Shown here piece by piece: positions 16,777 to 25,553 of a DNA stretch of 34,472 bases. The first letter of the stretch is position 1. Each line of letters starts with the position of its first letter. A program made the position numbers and the translations under genes. The notes below the pieces were generated by a model, which searched no databases, had not been told where the DNA came from, and saw only the letters and a list, made by a program, of their open reading frames with translations. Source of the DNA: Chelatococcus sambhunathii. Lineage in GTDB: Bacteria > Pseudomonadota > Alphaproteobacteria > Rhizobiales > Methylopilaceae. The DNA lies in contig JADBEO010000044.1 of the NCBI GenBank assembly GCA_031316315.1, positions 1-34,472 on the forward strand, given 5' to 3'.

Positions 16777-18093
16777 TCAGGCCGCGCGGACCGCCGTCGG
16801 ACCGGCGACCTCTGCTTCGGCGCCGGCGACGACGGAGCGCCGCCAGGGCTTCAGCACGGTGATCGCGAGCAGCGAGGCCAGGATGTTGGCGCCCGCCGCG
16901 ACCAGGAACACCGCGTCCCAGCTGCCGGTCGACTGCTGCAGCGTGTTGGCGAACGGCACCAGCAGCGCCGCGGTGCCCTTGGCGGTGTAGAGCAGGCCCG
17001 CATTGGTCGCCGCGAACTTGGAGCCGAAGGTGTCCGTGCAGGTCGACGGGAAGAGGGAGTAGATCTCGCCCCAGGCGAAGAACACGAGACCCGTCAGGAT
17101 GACGAACAGCAGCGGGTCGTGGCCGTAGAGGTAGAGCAGGTAGATGCCGACGCCCTCGAAGCCGAACGCGATGAACATGGTGTTCTCGCGTCCGATCTTG
17201 TCGGAGACCCAGCCGAAGAACGGGCGGGTCAGGCCGTTCAGGATGCGGTCGATGGTGGCGGCGAAGGTGACCGTCGTCATGGTCAGGCCGACCAGGGTCA
17301 CGTCGATCTTGTCGATGTGGAAGTCGGCCGCGATCGGCTTCAGGTTGGCGGTGATCATCAGGCCGCCGGCGCCGACGATGACGAACATGAAGTACATCAG
17401 CCAGAAGATCGGGTGCTTCAGCACCGCGCCCGGGCCGTAATCCTTGCGCGTCTGAACAAGGTTCGCCTTCACGACCGGCGCTGGCACCTGGCCGGCGCGC
17501 GGGGCGACGAGGAACATGCAGGCGATCATAATGACGACGGCCTGACCGATGCCGAAGTTGATGAAGGCGGCCTGGAAGCCGGAGTTCGCGATCATCGACT
17601 GGATCGGAGCGACGGTGAGGGCCGCGCCCGCGCCGAAGCCGGCGGCGGTGAAGCCGGCGGCGAGGCCGCGCTTGTCCGGGAACCACTTGAGGGCGTTGCC
17701 GACGCAGGTGCCGTAGACCGCGCCCGCGCCGATGCCGGCGATGATCTGGCCGAGATAGAAGCCGCCGAGCGAGGTGGCGTAGCCGTTGACGACCCAGCCG
17801 ATGCCGCAGAGCAGGCCGCCGAACATCACGACCGAGCGTGGGCCGTAGCGGTCCACGAACCAGCCTTCGACCGGCACGAGCCAGGTTTCGAACAGGACGA
17901 ACAGCGTGAAGGCCCACTGGATCGCCGAGCGATCCCAGCCGAAGGTCTTCTGAATGTCGGTGACGAAGAAGGTCCAGCCGTACTGGAGGTTCGCGATCAT
18001 CACCATGCACAGCACGCCTACGGCGAGCTGCATCCAGCGATAACCGTCGCTGACGCGGTCGCCGGCGGGGCCGGGGGCAAGCTCAGTGCTCAT
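16777..18093 (-). CDS. oxlT: Oxalate/formate antiporter, MFS (OxlT family)
   Basis: Inner-membrane transporter of 438 residues with 12 predicted helices. It matches the oxalate/formate antiporter family: RWMQLAVGVLCMVMIANLQYGWTFF at the start, LTRPFFGWVSDKIGR (288-302) in the central loop, and GEIYSLFPSTCTDTFGSKFAATNAGLLYTAKG near the end. Arg290 and Lys372 align by context with Arg272 and Lys355 of Oxalobacter OxlT, the charged residues that bind the dicarboxylate. It would exchange external oxalate for internal formate. The ATG at 18093 is fixed by family length. An inverted repeat 53 bases upstream is shared with the PAS-frc promoter. Confidence 0.87.
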   Translation of the reverse strand: MSTELAPGPAGDRVSDGYRWMQLAVGVLCMVMIANLQYGWTFFVTDIQKTFGWDRSAIQWAFTLFVLFETWLVPVEGWFVDRYGPRSVVMFGGLLCGIGWVVNGYATSLGGFYLGQIIAGIGAGAVYGTCVGNALKWFPDKRGLAAGFTAAGFGAGAALTVAPIQSMIANSGFQAAFINFGIGQAVVIMIACMFLVAPRAGQVPAPVVKANLVQTRKDYGPGAVLKHPIFWLMYFMFVIVGAGGLMITANLKPIAADFHIDKIDVTLVGLTMTTVTFAATIDRILNGLTRPFFGWVSDKIGRENTMFIAFGFEGVGIYLLYLYGHDPLLFVILTGLVFFAWGEIYSLFPSTCTDTFGSKFAATNAGLLYTAKGTAALLVPFANTLQQSTGSWDAVFLVAAGANILASLLAITVLKPWRRSVVAGAEAEVAGPTAVRAA

Positions 18094-18145
18094 TTTCCTT
18101 CACCCTTGTGCGTTTCCATATGCGGTGCGCGGGCGCTTCAGCGCC

Positions 18146-18168
18146 TTCTGGCATTAGGCATGCCAGAA
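18146..18168. promoter_or_regulatory. Putative operator upstream of oxlT
   Basis: TTCTGGCA and TGCCAGAA form perfect eight-base arms around seven bases. The inner 18 bases, TGGCATTAGGCATGCCAG (18149-18166), match 22318-22335 upstream of the PAS-frc unit at 15 of 18 positions. TGGnATnCCA-like sites are typical of GntR/FadR-type regulators. No such regulator is encoded in the window. The rest of the 247-base gap to the hydrolase gene holds nothing else that I can identify. Confidence 0.5.
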
Positions 18169-18340
18169 GCTGCTCCCGGCCGGGAGGAATTGCAAGCAAA
18201 ATGTTCACCGCGTCGTGAGCGATGCGTGAGTACTGGTCGAGTTTACGTGATCGTCGAAAAATGGGGGCACGATCCAGGGCGCCTCGTGCCAGACAATCGT
18301 CTTATAGACCAACGGTTTGGCAGGCGGCCGCCGTCCGGCC

Positions 18341-19033
18341 TCAGCTGTAAAGTGGCGGACCCAGGAAGAAGTCGGCAGCCTGGCGGGCGATGTCGTGCCG
18401 CCAAGCGTGCGGCCCGTCATGCTCGACATAGGTCACGTCGTAACCTGCGTGGCGCAGCTTGGCGGCGTGGATCCGCGCGCTGCGGCCGATCGGGATCTGC
18501 TCGTCGTTGACCCCATGTGAGATGAAGATCCGCGGCGCGCCGGATTGCATATGCACGGACATAAACCCGGCGGAGGAAACGATCATGTGCGTCACGAAAT
18601 GGCCGTTCGTGGGGCCAAGCGAGAGCGTATAGCTGCCGCCGTCGGAGTGTCCCGCGAAGGCCAGGTGCGTCGGATCGAGAAGGAAGCGCGAAGAGACTTC
18701 CGCGAGCGCGACGTCGAGCCGCTCGCGGTCGGGGCCATTGCCGGCGATGACGATGTCCCAGGTGGGAAACAACGACTGCGGCGCGAGCAGCAGGAAGCCG
18801 CGCGCCTCGGCGTGCGACTCCATCATCGGCAGAATCTTCTCCGCGCTTCCTCCGCCGCCGTGGAACAGCACCATCAGCGGCGTCGGCTTGCGTGGCTCGA
18901 CCGCTTCGGGAACGACCAGGATCGCGTCGCGCTCCTCAAACAAGCCGAGCGCGTGGCGGCCGGCAGGCAGCGGCGGCTTGACCGGCAGCCGGTGGACGAA
19001 GTCGAGCCGCCCAGCGAGGTGCGGGTCGATCAC
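18341..19033 (-). CDS. Alpha/beta hydrolase (esterase/phospholipase-like)
   Basis: Protein of 230 residues with an alpha/beta hydrolase fold. The oxyanion-region motif is LMVLFHGGGGSAE (53-65), the nucleophile elbow GHSDGG has Ser130, a likely acid is Asp177 (GVNDEQIP), and His209 is in GPHAWRHD. No signal peptide is visible, so it is cytoplasmic. The substrate is unknown. Translation starts at GTG (19033) overlapping the TGA of the HPP-CBS gene (GTGA), so the two proteins are made together. A related annotation would be dienelactone hydrolase or PHB-depolymerase-like esterase. Confidence 0.72.
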   Translation of the reverse strand: MIDPHLAGRLDFVHRLPVKPPLPAGRHALGLFEERDAILVVPEAVEPRKPTPLMVLFHGGGGSAEKILPMMESHAEARGFLLLAPQSLFPTWDIVIAGNGPDRERLDVALAEVSSRFLLDPTHLAFAGHSDGGSYTLSLGPTNGHFVTHMIVSSAGFMSVHMQSGAPRIFISHGVNDEQIPIGRSARIHAAKLRHAGYDVTYVEHDGPHAWRHDIARQAADFFLGPPLYS

Positions 19034-20187
19034 GCCGCCATCGCCATCGCCTTGGACCCGTCCGCAAGCAGCGCCGATACGACGTCGGTCTGGGAGACGA
19101 GGCCGGCGAGACGCCCGAGTTCGTCAACGACAGGCAGATGATGAAGCCCTGTCTGAGCCATGGCGACGACGGCGTCGGCCACCGGCGTTTCCGGTCCGAC
19201 CGTGAGCACCGAGGTCGTCATGATGTCCTCCACTGCCCCGTGCGGCGCGCGGATGTGGGTCATCGTCAGACGCACCCGGGTCCGGAATCCAAGCCGGGGT
19301 CCGAGCGCGCCCCACACGGCTTTGTCGAGAAGATCGGTCTGCGTCACGATCCCGAGCACCTTCCGCGTCTCATCCGTGACGGGAAGCGCCTTGATGTGGT
19401 GGCGGCGCAGCAGTTCGAGCGCTTCCTTCATCGGCGCCTGCGGCGCAATCGCGATGACGTCGCGGGACATGATGTCCTTGCAGACGGTCAGGCCGGAGCG
19501 GCGCGCATAGGATCGGAGCTGGGCGTCCTGAAGGATCGCTTCGAGGTCGCCGCGTTCGACGTCGAGAAGCTGGCCGAAGTTCTCGATCGCCGCGTCGATG
19601 TCCGACGCCGTCAGAGCATCGCGCGCGGAGCGCGGACCCTCGGCGGGAGCCGTCTTCTGCGCATGCGGATGCGGGTAAGGTCGCCCGGTGAGATTGTTGA
19701 ACACGAGCGCCGCGCCCAGCAGAACTGCGGAATTGGCGAGCACCGGCCAGACGACGAAGCCGTATCCCAGATGCGCGATGGCGGGTCCGCCGAGCACCGC
19801 GGTCAGCGCCACGGCTCCGCTCGGCGGATGCAGGCATTTGAACGCAGTCATCAGCGCGATGGCCACTCCGATCGCTATCCCTGCTGCGAGATAGGGATCG
19901 GGCACGAGGCGCGCGGCCGTCACGCCGACGAGGGCTGCGATAAGATTGCCGCCGAGGATCGACCAGGGTTGGGCGAGGGGGCTCGCGGTGGCGGCGAACA
20001 GGAGCACGGCGGAGGCGCCCATGGGGGCGATCAGCACCGGGACCGAAGCGCTGTCGCCGACGGCGGCATGGCTGATGAGGCCCGTTCCGAGGACGCCGAT
20101 CAAGGCGCCGAGCGCCGACCTGATCCGCTCTCGCGGGCCGATGGGCGTGAGATCGGGGATGAAGCGGCGAAGGAATGCGGAGGTCAT
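19030..20187 (-). CDS. HPP-family membrane protein with C-terminal CBS pair
   Basis: Protein of 385 residues. The N-terminal half is an HPP domain with about four to five helices and the namesake His-Pro-Pro at 120-122 (KCLHPPSGAVALTA). The C-terminal half has two CBS motifs, about 240-300 (CKDIMSRDVIAIAPQAPMKEALELL) and 320-380 (VEDIMTTSVLTVGPETPVADAV). CBS pairs bind adenine nucleotides and gate transporters or enzymes; some HPP proteins have been linked to nitrite transport. The role here is unknown. The ATG at 20187 is chosen because upstream sequence lacks the HPP pattern. It is coupled to the hydrolase gene and lies beyond the frc terminator, so it has its own promoter. Confidence 0.8.
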   Translation of the reverse strand: MTSAFLRRFIPDLTPIGPRERIRSALGALIGVLGTGLISHAAVGDSASVPVLIAPMGASAVLLFAATASPLAQPWSILGGNLIAALVGVTAARLVPDPYLAAGIAIGVAIALMTAFKCLHPPSGAVALTAVLGGPAIAHLGYGFVVWPVLANSAVLLGAALVFNNLTGRPYPHPHAQKTAPAEGPRSARDALTASDIDAAIENFGQLLDVERGDLEAILQDAQLRSYARRSGLTVCKDIMSRDVIAIAPQAPMKEALELLRRHHIKALPVTDETRKVLGIVTQTDLLDKAVWGALGPRLGFRTRVRLTMTHIRAPHGAVEDIMTTSVLTVGPETPVADAVVAMAQTGLHHLPVVDELGRLAGLVSQTDVVSALLADGSKAMAMAA

Positions 20188-20331
20188 GGGCGCAGCCTTA
20201 GAGCAAGTCCGTCGATGGTGGACCTGCTCCGGAACCAGAAATCCGAGAAAATTCCCCGCCGGATGATCTGATCCGGCCAAAGGCGGATTTGCTTTGGCGC
20301 GCCGGCATGTCGCCGGGCGCGGTCTATGAAA

Positions 20332-20370
20332 GAAAAAACGGCGGCGCGCCGGGAGAGCGCGCGCCGCCGT
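20332..20370 (-). terminator. Rho-independent terminator of frc
   Basis: Twelve-base arms ACGGCGGCGCGC (20338-20349) and GCGCGCCGCCGT (20359-20370) with a nine-base loop. On the minus strand the stem is followed by TTTTTTCTTTC. It lies 23 bases past the frc stop codon and separates frc from the HPP-CBS gene. Confidence 0.85.
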
Positions 20371-20392
20371 GGGTCTGAAGTATGGCGTCCGC

Positions 20393-21643
20393 TCAGACCG
20401 CGCGGTTCTGGTGCAGCATCTCGATCTGCTGATCGGTGTAGCCGAGATCCTTGAGAACCTCGTCGGTGTGTTCGCCGAGCAGCGGCGAAGGCTTTACCTC
20501 GACCTGCATATCCGAGAACTTGATCGGGCTGCCGACGGTCAGGTACTTGCCGAGCTTCGGATGCGGGACCTCGACGACCGTGCCGCTAGCGCGCAGCGAC
20601 GGATCCTCGGCGATCTCCTTCATCGAGAGCACCGGCGAGCACGGGATGTCGTACTTGCGCAGGATGTCGACCGCCTCGAACTTGGTCTTGTCCTTGAGCC
20701 AGTCCTCGATGATGGCGAAAATGTCCATGATCTTGTCCTGGCGGGCGCGGGCCGTGTTGTAGGCCGGATCGTCGATCCACTCCTCACGGCCGATCGCCTT
20801 GCAGATCGGGGCCCAGGCATGGCCCTGGATCGTGAAGTAGATGTAGGCGTTGGGGTCGGTCTCCCAGCCCTTGCACTTCAGCACCCAGCCCGGCTGGCCG
20901 CCGCCGCCGGCGTTGCCGCCGCGCGGCACGACGTCGGTGAACTCGCCATGCGGATACTGCGGGTACTCCTCAAGATAGCCGAGGGCGTCGAGGCGCTGCT
21001 GGTCGCGCAGCTTCACGCGGCAGAGGTTCAGCACCGCGTCCTGCATCGACACGGCGACCTTCTGGCCCTTGCCGGTCTTATTCTTCTGATGCAGCGCGGT
21101 CAGGATGCCGATCGCGAGGTGCATGCCGGTGTTCGAGTCGCCGAGCGCGGCGGCCGACACGGTGGGGGGGCCGTCCCAAAAGCCGGTGGTCGAGGCGGCG
21201 CCGCCCGCGCACTGCGCGACGTTCTCATAGACCTTCAGGTCCTCGTAGTGATGGCCGTCCGAGAAGCCCTTCACCGAGGCGAGGATCATGCCGGGGTTGA
21301 GCTCCTGGATGTGCTTCCACGAGAAGCCCATGCGGTCGAGGGCGCCGGGGCCGAAGTTCTCGACCATGACGTCCGACTCCTTGATCAGCTTCGTGAGGAC
21401 TTCCTTGCCCTCCGGCGTCTTTGTGTCGAGCGTGAGCGAGCGCTTGTTGGAGTTCAGCATGGTGAAGTAGAGCGCGTCGGCGTCCTCGACGTGCCGCAGC
21501 TGGGTGCGGGTGACGTCGCCGGCGCCGGGCCGCTCGACCTTGATCACGTCTGCGCCGAACCAGGCGAGCAGCTGCGTGCAGGCCGGGCCGGCCTGGACGT
21601 GCGTGAAGTCGATGATTTTGATGCCTTCGAGCGGCTTGCTCAT
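20393..21643 (-). CDS. frc: Formyl-CoA:oxalate CoA-transferase
   Basis: Class III CoA-transferase of 416 residues that moves CoA from formyl-CoA to oxalate, giving oxalyl-CoA and formate. It closely resembles Oxalobacter formigenes Frc: [12 protein letters not shown] (13-24), [13 protein letters not shown] (95-107), the catalytic Asp169 in [16 protein letters not shown] (200-206) and the glycine loop GGGG-Q (246-250). It is about 12 residues shorter than the Oxalobacter enzyme (428) because the loop before VPRGGN is reduced. GGAGAG precedes the ATG. The usual partner oxalyl-CoA decarboxylase is not in the window. It follows the PAS gene by 82 bases on the same strand and is closed by a strong terminator. 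Confidence 0.93.
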   Translation of the reverse strand: MSKPLEGIKIIDFTHVQAGPACTQLLAWFGADVIKVERPGAGDVTRTQLRHVEDADALYFTMLNSNKRSLTLDTKTPEGKEVLTKLIKESDVMVENFGPGALDRMGFSWKHIQELNPGMILASVKGFSDGHHYEDLKVYENVAQCAGGAASTTGFWDGPPTVSAAALGDSNTGMHLAIGILTALHQKNKTGKGQKVAVSMQDAVLNLCRVKLRDQQRLDALGYLEEYPQYPHGEFTDVVPRGGNAGGGGQPGWVLKCKGWETDPNAYIYFTIQGHAWAPICKAIGREEWIDDPAYNTARARQDKIMDIFAIIEDWLKDKTKFEAVDILRKYDIPCSPVLSMKEIAEDPSLRASGTVVEVPHPKLGKYLTVGSPIKFSDMQVEVKPSPLLGEHTDEVLKDLGYTDQQIEMLHQNRAV

Positions 21644-21725
21644 CTTGGTCTCTCTCTCCGCTAGCCCGCCTTTGGTTCGTCTGGCGGGTTGATTTTCTTG
21701 GGAAGTGCTTGGGGAACCGCGCAGT

Positions 21726-22187
21726 CTAGGCTTCGGCCGGAGCCGACGCTTGAAGTTGTTTGACCTGTGCCTTCAGCTCCGAGATGCGCTTGCGCTCCTC
21801 GCGCTGCTGGGCCCAGCGCTCGGTCTCGTCGCGGATGATCGCGCTGACGCCGACCGTTTTGCCGTCGGCGTCGAACAGCATGCCGACGGTGAAGGCGATC
21901 GACAGGGCGCGGCCGTCCTTGTGCAAAGCGGGCACCTTCAGGAGCTCGCCGTTTCCGTAGCGCGTCTTGCCGGTCTCCATGGACCGCGCGTAGCCGTCCC
22001 AGTGACGCTCGCGGTGCCGCTCCGGCGTGATGATGTCGAGGGAGCGCCCGAGCGCCTCCGCCTCGCTGAAGCCGAAGATCCGCTCCGCCGCCGCGTTCCA
22101 CACGACGATCGCGCCAGTGGCGTCCGCGACGACGACAGCGTCGCCGGCGGTCGCGACCAGATCAGCGAAGTCGATGGGATGAGCCAT
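21726..22187 (-). CDS. Single PAS-domain protein in the oxalate region
   Basis: Protein of 153 residues. A PAS domain covers about 5-125 ([39 protein letters not shown] then [26 protein letters not shown]). A charged coiled-coil-like tail follows at about 126-150 ([18 protein letters not shown]). There is no kinase, cyclase or DNA-binding domain. It may sense a small molecule or redox state and act through a partner. It is the first gene of the unit that includes frc, downstream of a promoter with a perfect TTGACA box and an overlapping operator. Confidence 0.8.
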   Translation of the reverse strand: MAHPIDFADLVATAGDAVVVADATGAIVVWNAAAERIFGFSEAEALGRSLDIITPERHRERHWDGYARSMETGKTRYGNGELLKVPALHKDGRALSIAFTVGMLFDADGKTVGVSAIIRDETERWAQQREERKRISELKAQVKQLQASAPAEA

Positions 22188-22300
22188 CAGGTGCGCGGAT
22201 CCATGCTGATGCGCGTCGAAAGGACGCCTTCAAGGTTCACGATCTGACCGGCTGGGCCGCTATCGGAACGAAACCGAAGGCAGAACCGGCCAAACACTGT

Positions 22301-22316
22301 TCTGGCGCACGCCAGA
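22301..22316. promoter_or_regulatory. Inverted repeat between the PAS and NTF2-like genes
   Basis: TCTGGCG and CGCCAGA are perfect seven-base arms around two bases. The half-site TCTGGC also occurs in the oxlT operator (TTCTGGCA), and this repeat lies one base before the second shared site. It could be a second binding site for the same regulator. Confidence 0.4.
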
Positions 22317-22317
22317 G

Positions 22318-22353
22318 TGGTATTTGGTATGCCAGCGAACGGCGTCCTGTCAA
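22318..22353 (-). promoter_or_regulatory. Promoter and overlapping operator of the PAS-frc unit
   Basis: On the minus strand a perfect -35 box TTGACA (22353-22348) is followed after 18 bases by TACCAA (22329-22324). The 18-base site TGGTATTTGGTATGCCAG (plus strand 22318-22335) covers the -10 box and matches the oxlT site at 15 of 18 positions. Overlap with the -10 box fits repression that is relieved by oxalate or a CoA ester. The site also lies upstream of the divergent NTF2-like gene. Confidence 0.5.
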
Positions 22354-22402
22354 GCGGCGTTGCGAAGGGGGAGACGGAAATTCACTATCAGGAGGCGAAG
22401 CG

Positions 22403-22765
22403 ATGAATGAGAAGAAGTCCGCGGCACGCGAACCCGAGGAGCTTCCGCGACTGTTTCTGGAATTCGCAAACGCCGGCGACGCCGACGGCCTAGCGTCGCT
22501 CTACGAGGAAAACGCGGTGCTCGCGGCCGGCGACGTGGTCGCGACCGGCCGGAGCGCGATCCGGGAGTTCTATGCCAATCTGCTGCAGCGCCGGTCGGAG
22601 TTTCCGGCGCCGCGGCTTCTCGCTCCGCTGCGCGCCGGAGAGCTGGCGCTCACGAGCGCGGTCTCGGGCGAGTTGGCGGTGTCCGCCGAGATCGCGCGCC
22701 AGCAACCGGACGGGAGCTGGCTCTGGGTCGTCGACCAGCTGAAGATCAGCGTCGGAAGCCGCTAG
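22403..22765 (+). CDS. NTF2/SnoaL-like protein
   Basis: Protein of 120 residues with the DUF4440/SnoaL-like pattern FLEFANAGDADGLASLYEENAVLAAGDVVATGRSAIREFYANLL, ending PDGSWLWVVDQLKIS. These small alpha+beta barrels bind a ligand or act as simple enzymes; function here is unknown. CAGGAGG is well placed before the ATG. It is divergent from the PAS gene and shares the intergenic operator region, so it may be co-regulated with the oxalate genes. It converges on the M20 gene with 23 bases between stops. Confidence 0.7.
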   Translation: MNEKKSAAREPEELPRLFLEFANAGDADGLASLYEENAVLAAGDVVATGRSAIREFYANLLQRRSEFPAPRLLAPLRAGELALTSAVSGELAVSAEIARQQPDGSWLWVVDQLKISVGSR

Positions 22766-22788
22766 TCCGCGACCGCGGCGCTCGCGGC

Positions 22789-23949
22789 CTAAGCCGCGAG
22801 CCGTCTCTCGACGATGCGGGCGAGCAGGCTCGCGCCGAGGGGCAGGATGGCGTCGTCGAGGATGAAGCCCGGATTGTGGAGGGGGAGGTCTCCGGCATGG
22901 CCGACCCGGGCGTAGCAGCCGGGCGCCTTGCGCAGCATGTCCGCGAAGTCCTCCGAACCCATCATCGGCCGCGGCCGGGTGATGACGCTGTCCGCCCCGA
23001 CGATGTCGCGCGCCGCCTCGACCATGGCCGCAGTCTCGGCCTCGTGGTTGATCAGCACGTCGAAGATGGAGTTCAGCGAGAGCCCGATCTCGACCGAGTA
23101 GGCGGCCGCGATCCCGTCGCAGATCGCCGTCATGCGCTTGCGCGCGAGTTCGAGCGCCTCCGGCTTGAAGGCGCGGATTGTGCCGGTGAGCGTCGCCTCC
23201 TCGGGGATGACGTTGTAGGCCGAGCCGGAGTGCATCTGCGTGATCGACATCACGAGCTCGTCGAACGGGTTAGCGTTGCGCGAGACGATCGACTGCAGCG
23301 CCTGGACAAGCGCGGCCGCGGCGACGATCGGGTCGCGCGACATCTGCGGCATCGCGGCGTGGCTGCCGGAGCCTTTGATCGCGATGTCGAAGAAGTCAGC
23401 CGCCGCCATCGCGGGGCCGGGGAAGACGGAAATCTCGCCCGGCTGGAGGTAGGGATCGTTGTGGAGCCCGTAGATCTCGTCGACCGGGAAACGCTCGAAC
23501 AGCTTGTCGGCGATCATCGCCCGGGCGCCGCCGAGCCCTTCCTCGGCCGGCTGGAAGACGAAGACGGCCGTGCCCGGGAAGTCCCGCTTCGACGCGAGAT
23601 AGCGAGCGGCGCCGAGCAGCATGGTCGTGTGGCCGTCATGGCCGCAGGCGTGGCTGACGCCGGGATTGGTCGAGCGCCAGGGCAGGTTCGTCGTCTCGCC
23701 GATGGGCAGCGCGTCCATGTCGGCACGGAGGCCGATGGTCCGGCCGGGGCCGCCACGGCCCTTCAGCACGCCGACCACGCCGGTCTTTCCGACGCCGCGA
23801 TGCGTTTCGACGCCGAACGTCTCGAGCATGTCGGCGACGATGCCGGAGGTCCGTGTCTCCTCGAAGCCGATCTCCGGATGAGCGTGGAGATCGCGGCGGA
23901 TTTCGACGAGGTCGTCGGCGAAGGCGGCGATTTCGGGAAGCGCGGGCAT
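22789..23949 (-). CDS. M20D amidohydrolase (hippurate/N-acyl-amino-acid hydrolase type)
   Basis: Metal-dependent amidohydrolase of 386 residues. Motifs include RRDLHAHPEIGFEE (18-31), RADMDALPI (75-83), HACGHDGH (100-107), PAEEGLGGA (metal and general base region) and MGSEDFADML near residue 335. It removes acyl groups from N-acyl amino acids or opens a peptide bond. The start ATG at 23949 shares one base with the TGA of the solute-binding-protein gene (TGATG), so the two are coupled. This suggests that it acts on the imported substrate. No signal peptide is visible, so it is cytoplasmic. Confidence 0.88.
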   Translation of the reverse strand: MPALPEIAAFADDLVEIRRDLHAHPEIGFEETRTSGIVADMLETFGVETHRGVGKTGVVGVLKGRGGPGRTIGLRADMDALPIGETTNLPWRSTNPGVSHACGHDGHTTMLLGAARYLASKRDFPGTAVFVFQPAEEGLGGARAMIADKLFERFPVDEIYGLHNDPYLQPGEISVFPGPAMAAADFFDIAIKGSGSHAAMPQMSRDPIVAAAALVQALQSIVSRNANPFDELVMSITQMHSGSAYNVIPEEATLTGTIRAFKPEALELARKRMTAICDGIAAAYSVEIGLSLNSIFDVLINHEAETAAMVEAARDIVGADSVITRPRPMMGSEDFADMLRKAPGCYARVGHAGDLPLHNPGFILDDAILPLGASLLARIVERRLAA

Positions 23950-25553
23950 CAGTCCTTCTTCTCCATGTTCCAGAAGACGGGGACGGGCGCCTTCACGACG
24001 CCGTCGATCTTCGTGCGCCAGGCGGCGGGCGCGACGTACTGGCCGAGCGGCACGTAGGTCACCTGGTCGTAGGCGTGGATCTGGATCTCGTCGGCGATCT
24101 TCTTCCGATCCGCGTCCGTCTCGGCCTGCGCGAATTTCGCGCGCATCGCCTCGAGCTCGGCGTCGTCCGGCCAGCCGAAGAAGCCCTTCTTGCCGCGCCC
24201 GTTGATCATCGGATTGACGATCGGGTTCCAGATCTCCGGGATCACCCAGTTCGTGAAGAACATGTTCCAGCCGCCCTCGGCGATGGGCTTCTGGGAGGCT
24301 CTGCGGGCGACCAGCGTCTGCCAGTCCATCGGCTGAAGGTCGACCTTGAAGCCGGCCGCCCGAAGAAGCTCGGTCGCGACGACAGGCTGCGTCGACGTCG
24401 AGGGCGTATCGGTCGGATGCATGATGACGATGGGCGTCCCGTCGTATCCGGCCTCCTTGAGAAGCGCCTTCGCCTTCTCGACGTCGCCGCCCTTGCCGAT
24501 GGTCTTGGCGCCGTCCCCCACGTCGGTCGAGAGGGGGGTGCCGCAGCCGTAGAAGGACGGGCAGGTCTTGAAGTAGTCCGGGTTGCCGATCATCGCTTGC
24601 AGCACGCTCTCCTGGTTCAGGGCGAGCAGCGCGGCGCGGCGGATGCGGATGTCGTTGAAGGGCGGGTAGAGGAAGTTCATCCGCCCCATGGTCTGGTAGC
24701 CGAGCTCGTTGAACGCGCCGACGCGGACGTCGTCCGGCGCGCCCTGTACGAGCGGCAGGAGGTCGACCGGCACCTGCTCATAGTAGTCGATCTCGCCGGT
24801 CATCAGCGCGTTCACCGCGGTCTGCTGGTCCGGCATGTTGATCCACTCGACACGGTCGATCTTCACGGTCTTGCCGCCGGCGAGCCAGTCCGCCGGCTCG
24901 GGGCGCGGCTTGTAGTCCTTGAACTTCTCGTAGACCACCCGGTCGCCAGGCCGGTACTCGGACGCAACGAACCGGAACGGGCCGGAGCCGATCTGCTCCT
25001 TGATCTGCTCGTTCGGCGGCGTCTCGGCGAGCCGCTTCGGCATCATGAAGGCGACGAGCGAGGAGGGCTTCGAGAGCAGTTCCAGCACGTAGCGGAACGG
25101 CTTCTTGAGCTTGAGCGTGATGGTCTTCTCGTCGGTCGCCGTCAGGCTCTCGACGCTGTCCATCATCATCTGGCCGCCGGCGTCACGCGCGGCCCAGCGT
25201 TTCAGGGAGGCCACGCAGTCTTCCGCCGTGACCTTCTGGCCATCGTGCCACAGCAGGCCGTCGCGCAGCGTGAAGACATAGGTGAGCTTGTCGTCGGAGA
25301 CCTTGAAGTCCGCCATCTGCGGCTTCGGCTGGTACTTCGAGTCCATCGAGAGCAGCGTGTCGTAGACCATGTAGCCATGGTTCCGCGAGATGTGCGCCGT
25401 GGTCACGATCGGATCGAGGATGTTGATCGCCGAGTGCATCACAGCCTTGACCGTCGTCTCGGCCCGCGCCGTCGCGGATGCGGCGACCGAAAGGAGAAGC
25501 GCCGCTGCAAGGCGCAATGACAGACGGGCCGGCTTGAGAGGCGTTTCGACCAT
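23949..25553 (-). CDS. Peptide-type ABC solute-binding protein (SBP family 5), first copy
   Basis: Periplasmic binding protein of 534 residues with a Sec signal (LRLAAALLLSVAASATARA, cleavage near 31). Family-5 features include LTYVFTLRDGLLWHDGQKVTAEDCVASLKRW, GSGPFRFV and NFLYPPFNDIRIRRAALLALNQ. It captures a peptide, amine or similar ligand for an ABC importer. GGGAG precedes the ATG at 25553. It is divergent from a second binding-protein gene of similar design (both have HDG, a YPPF segment and a GGWNMF segment), a likely old duplication. No permease is next to it, so it may share the importer at 27.6-31.5 kb. Confidence 0.88.
   Translation of the reverse strand: MVETPLKPARLSLRLAAALLLSVAASATARAETTVKAVMHSAINILDPIVTTAHISRNHGYMVYDTLLSMDSKYQPKPQMADFKVSDDKLTYVFTLRDGLLWHDGQKVTAEDCVASLKRWAARDAGGQMMMDSVESLTATDEKTITLKLKKPFRYVLELLSKPSSLVAFMMPKRLAETPPNEQIKEQIGSGPFRFVASEYRPGDRVVYEKFKDYKPRPEPADWLAGGKTVKIDRVEWINMPDQQTAVNALMTGEIDYYEQVPVDLLPLVQGAPDDVRVGAFNELGYQTMGRMNFLYPPFNDIRIRRAALLALNQESVLQAMIGNPDYFKTCPSFYGCGTPLSTDVGDGAKTIGKGGDVEKAKALLKEAGYDGTPIVIMHPTDTPSTSTQPVVATELLRAAGFKVDLQPMDWQTLVARRASQKPIAEGGWNMFFTNWVIPEIWNPIVNPMINGRGKKGFFGWPDDAELEAMRAKFAQAETDADRKKIADEIQIHAYDQVTYVPLGQYVAPAAWRTKIDGVVKAPVPVFWNMEKKD

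Noticed and set aside
18205-18429. Minus-strand frame of 74 codons between oxlT and the hydrolase gene
   Set aside because: Half of it overlaps the C-terminus of the hydrolase, there is no ribosome site, and the sequence shows no family pattern.
21664-21695. Hairpin CCCGCC...GGCGGG between the PAS and frc genes as a terminator
   Set aside because: The stem has only six pairs and, on the coding (minus) strand, no U-run; the genes are more likely co-transcribed.
23853-25520. Long plus-strand open frame of 555 codons
   Set aside because: It lies antisense to a clear binding-protein gene with a signal peptide; its composition is Arg/Asp/Val/Leu shadow-type.
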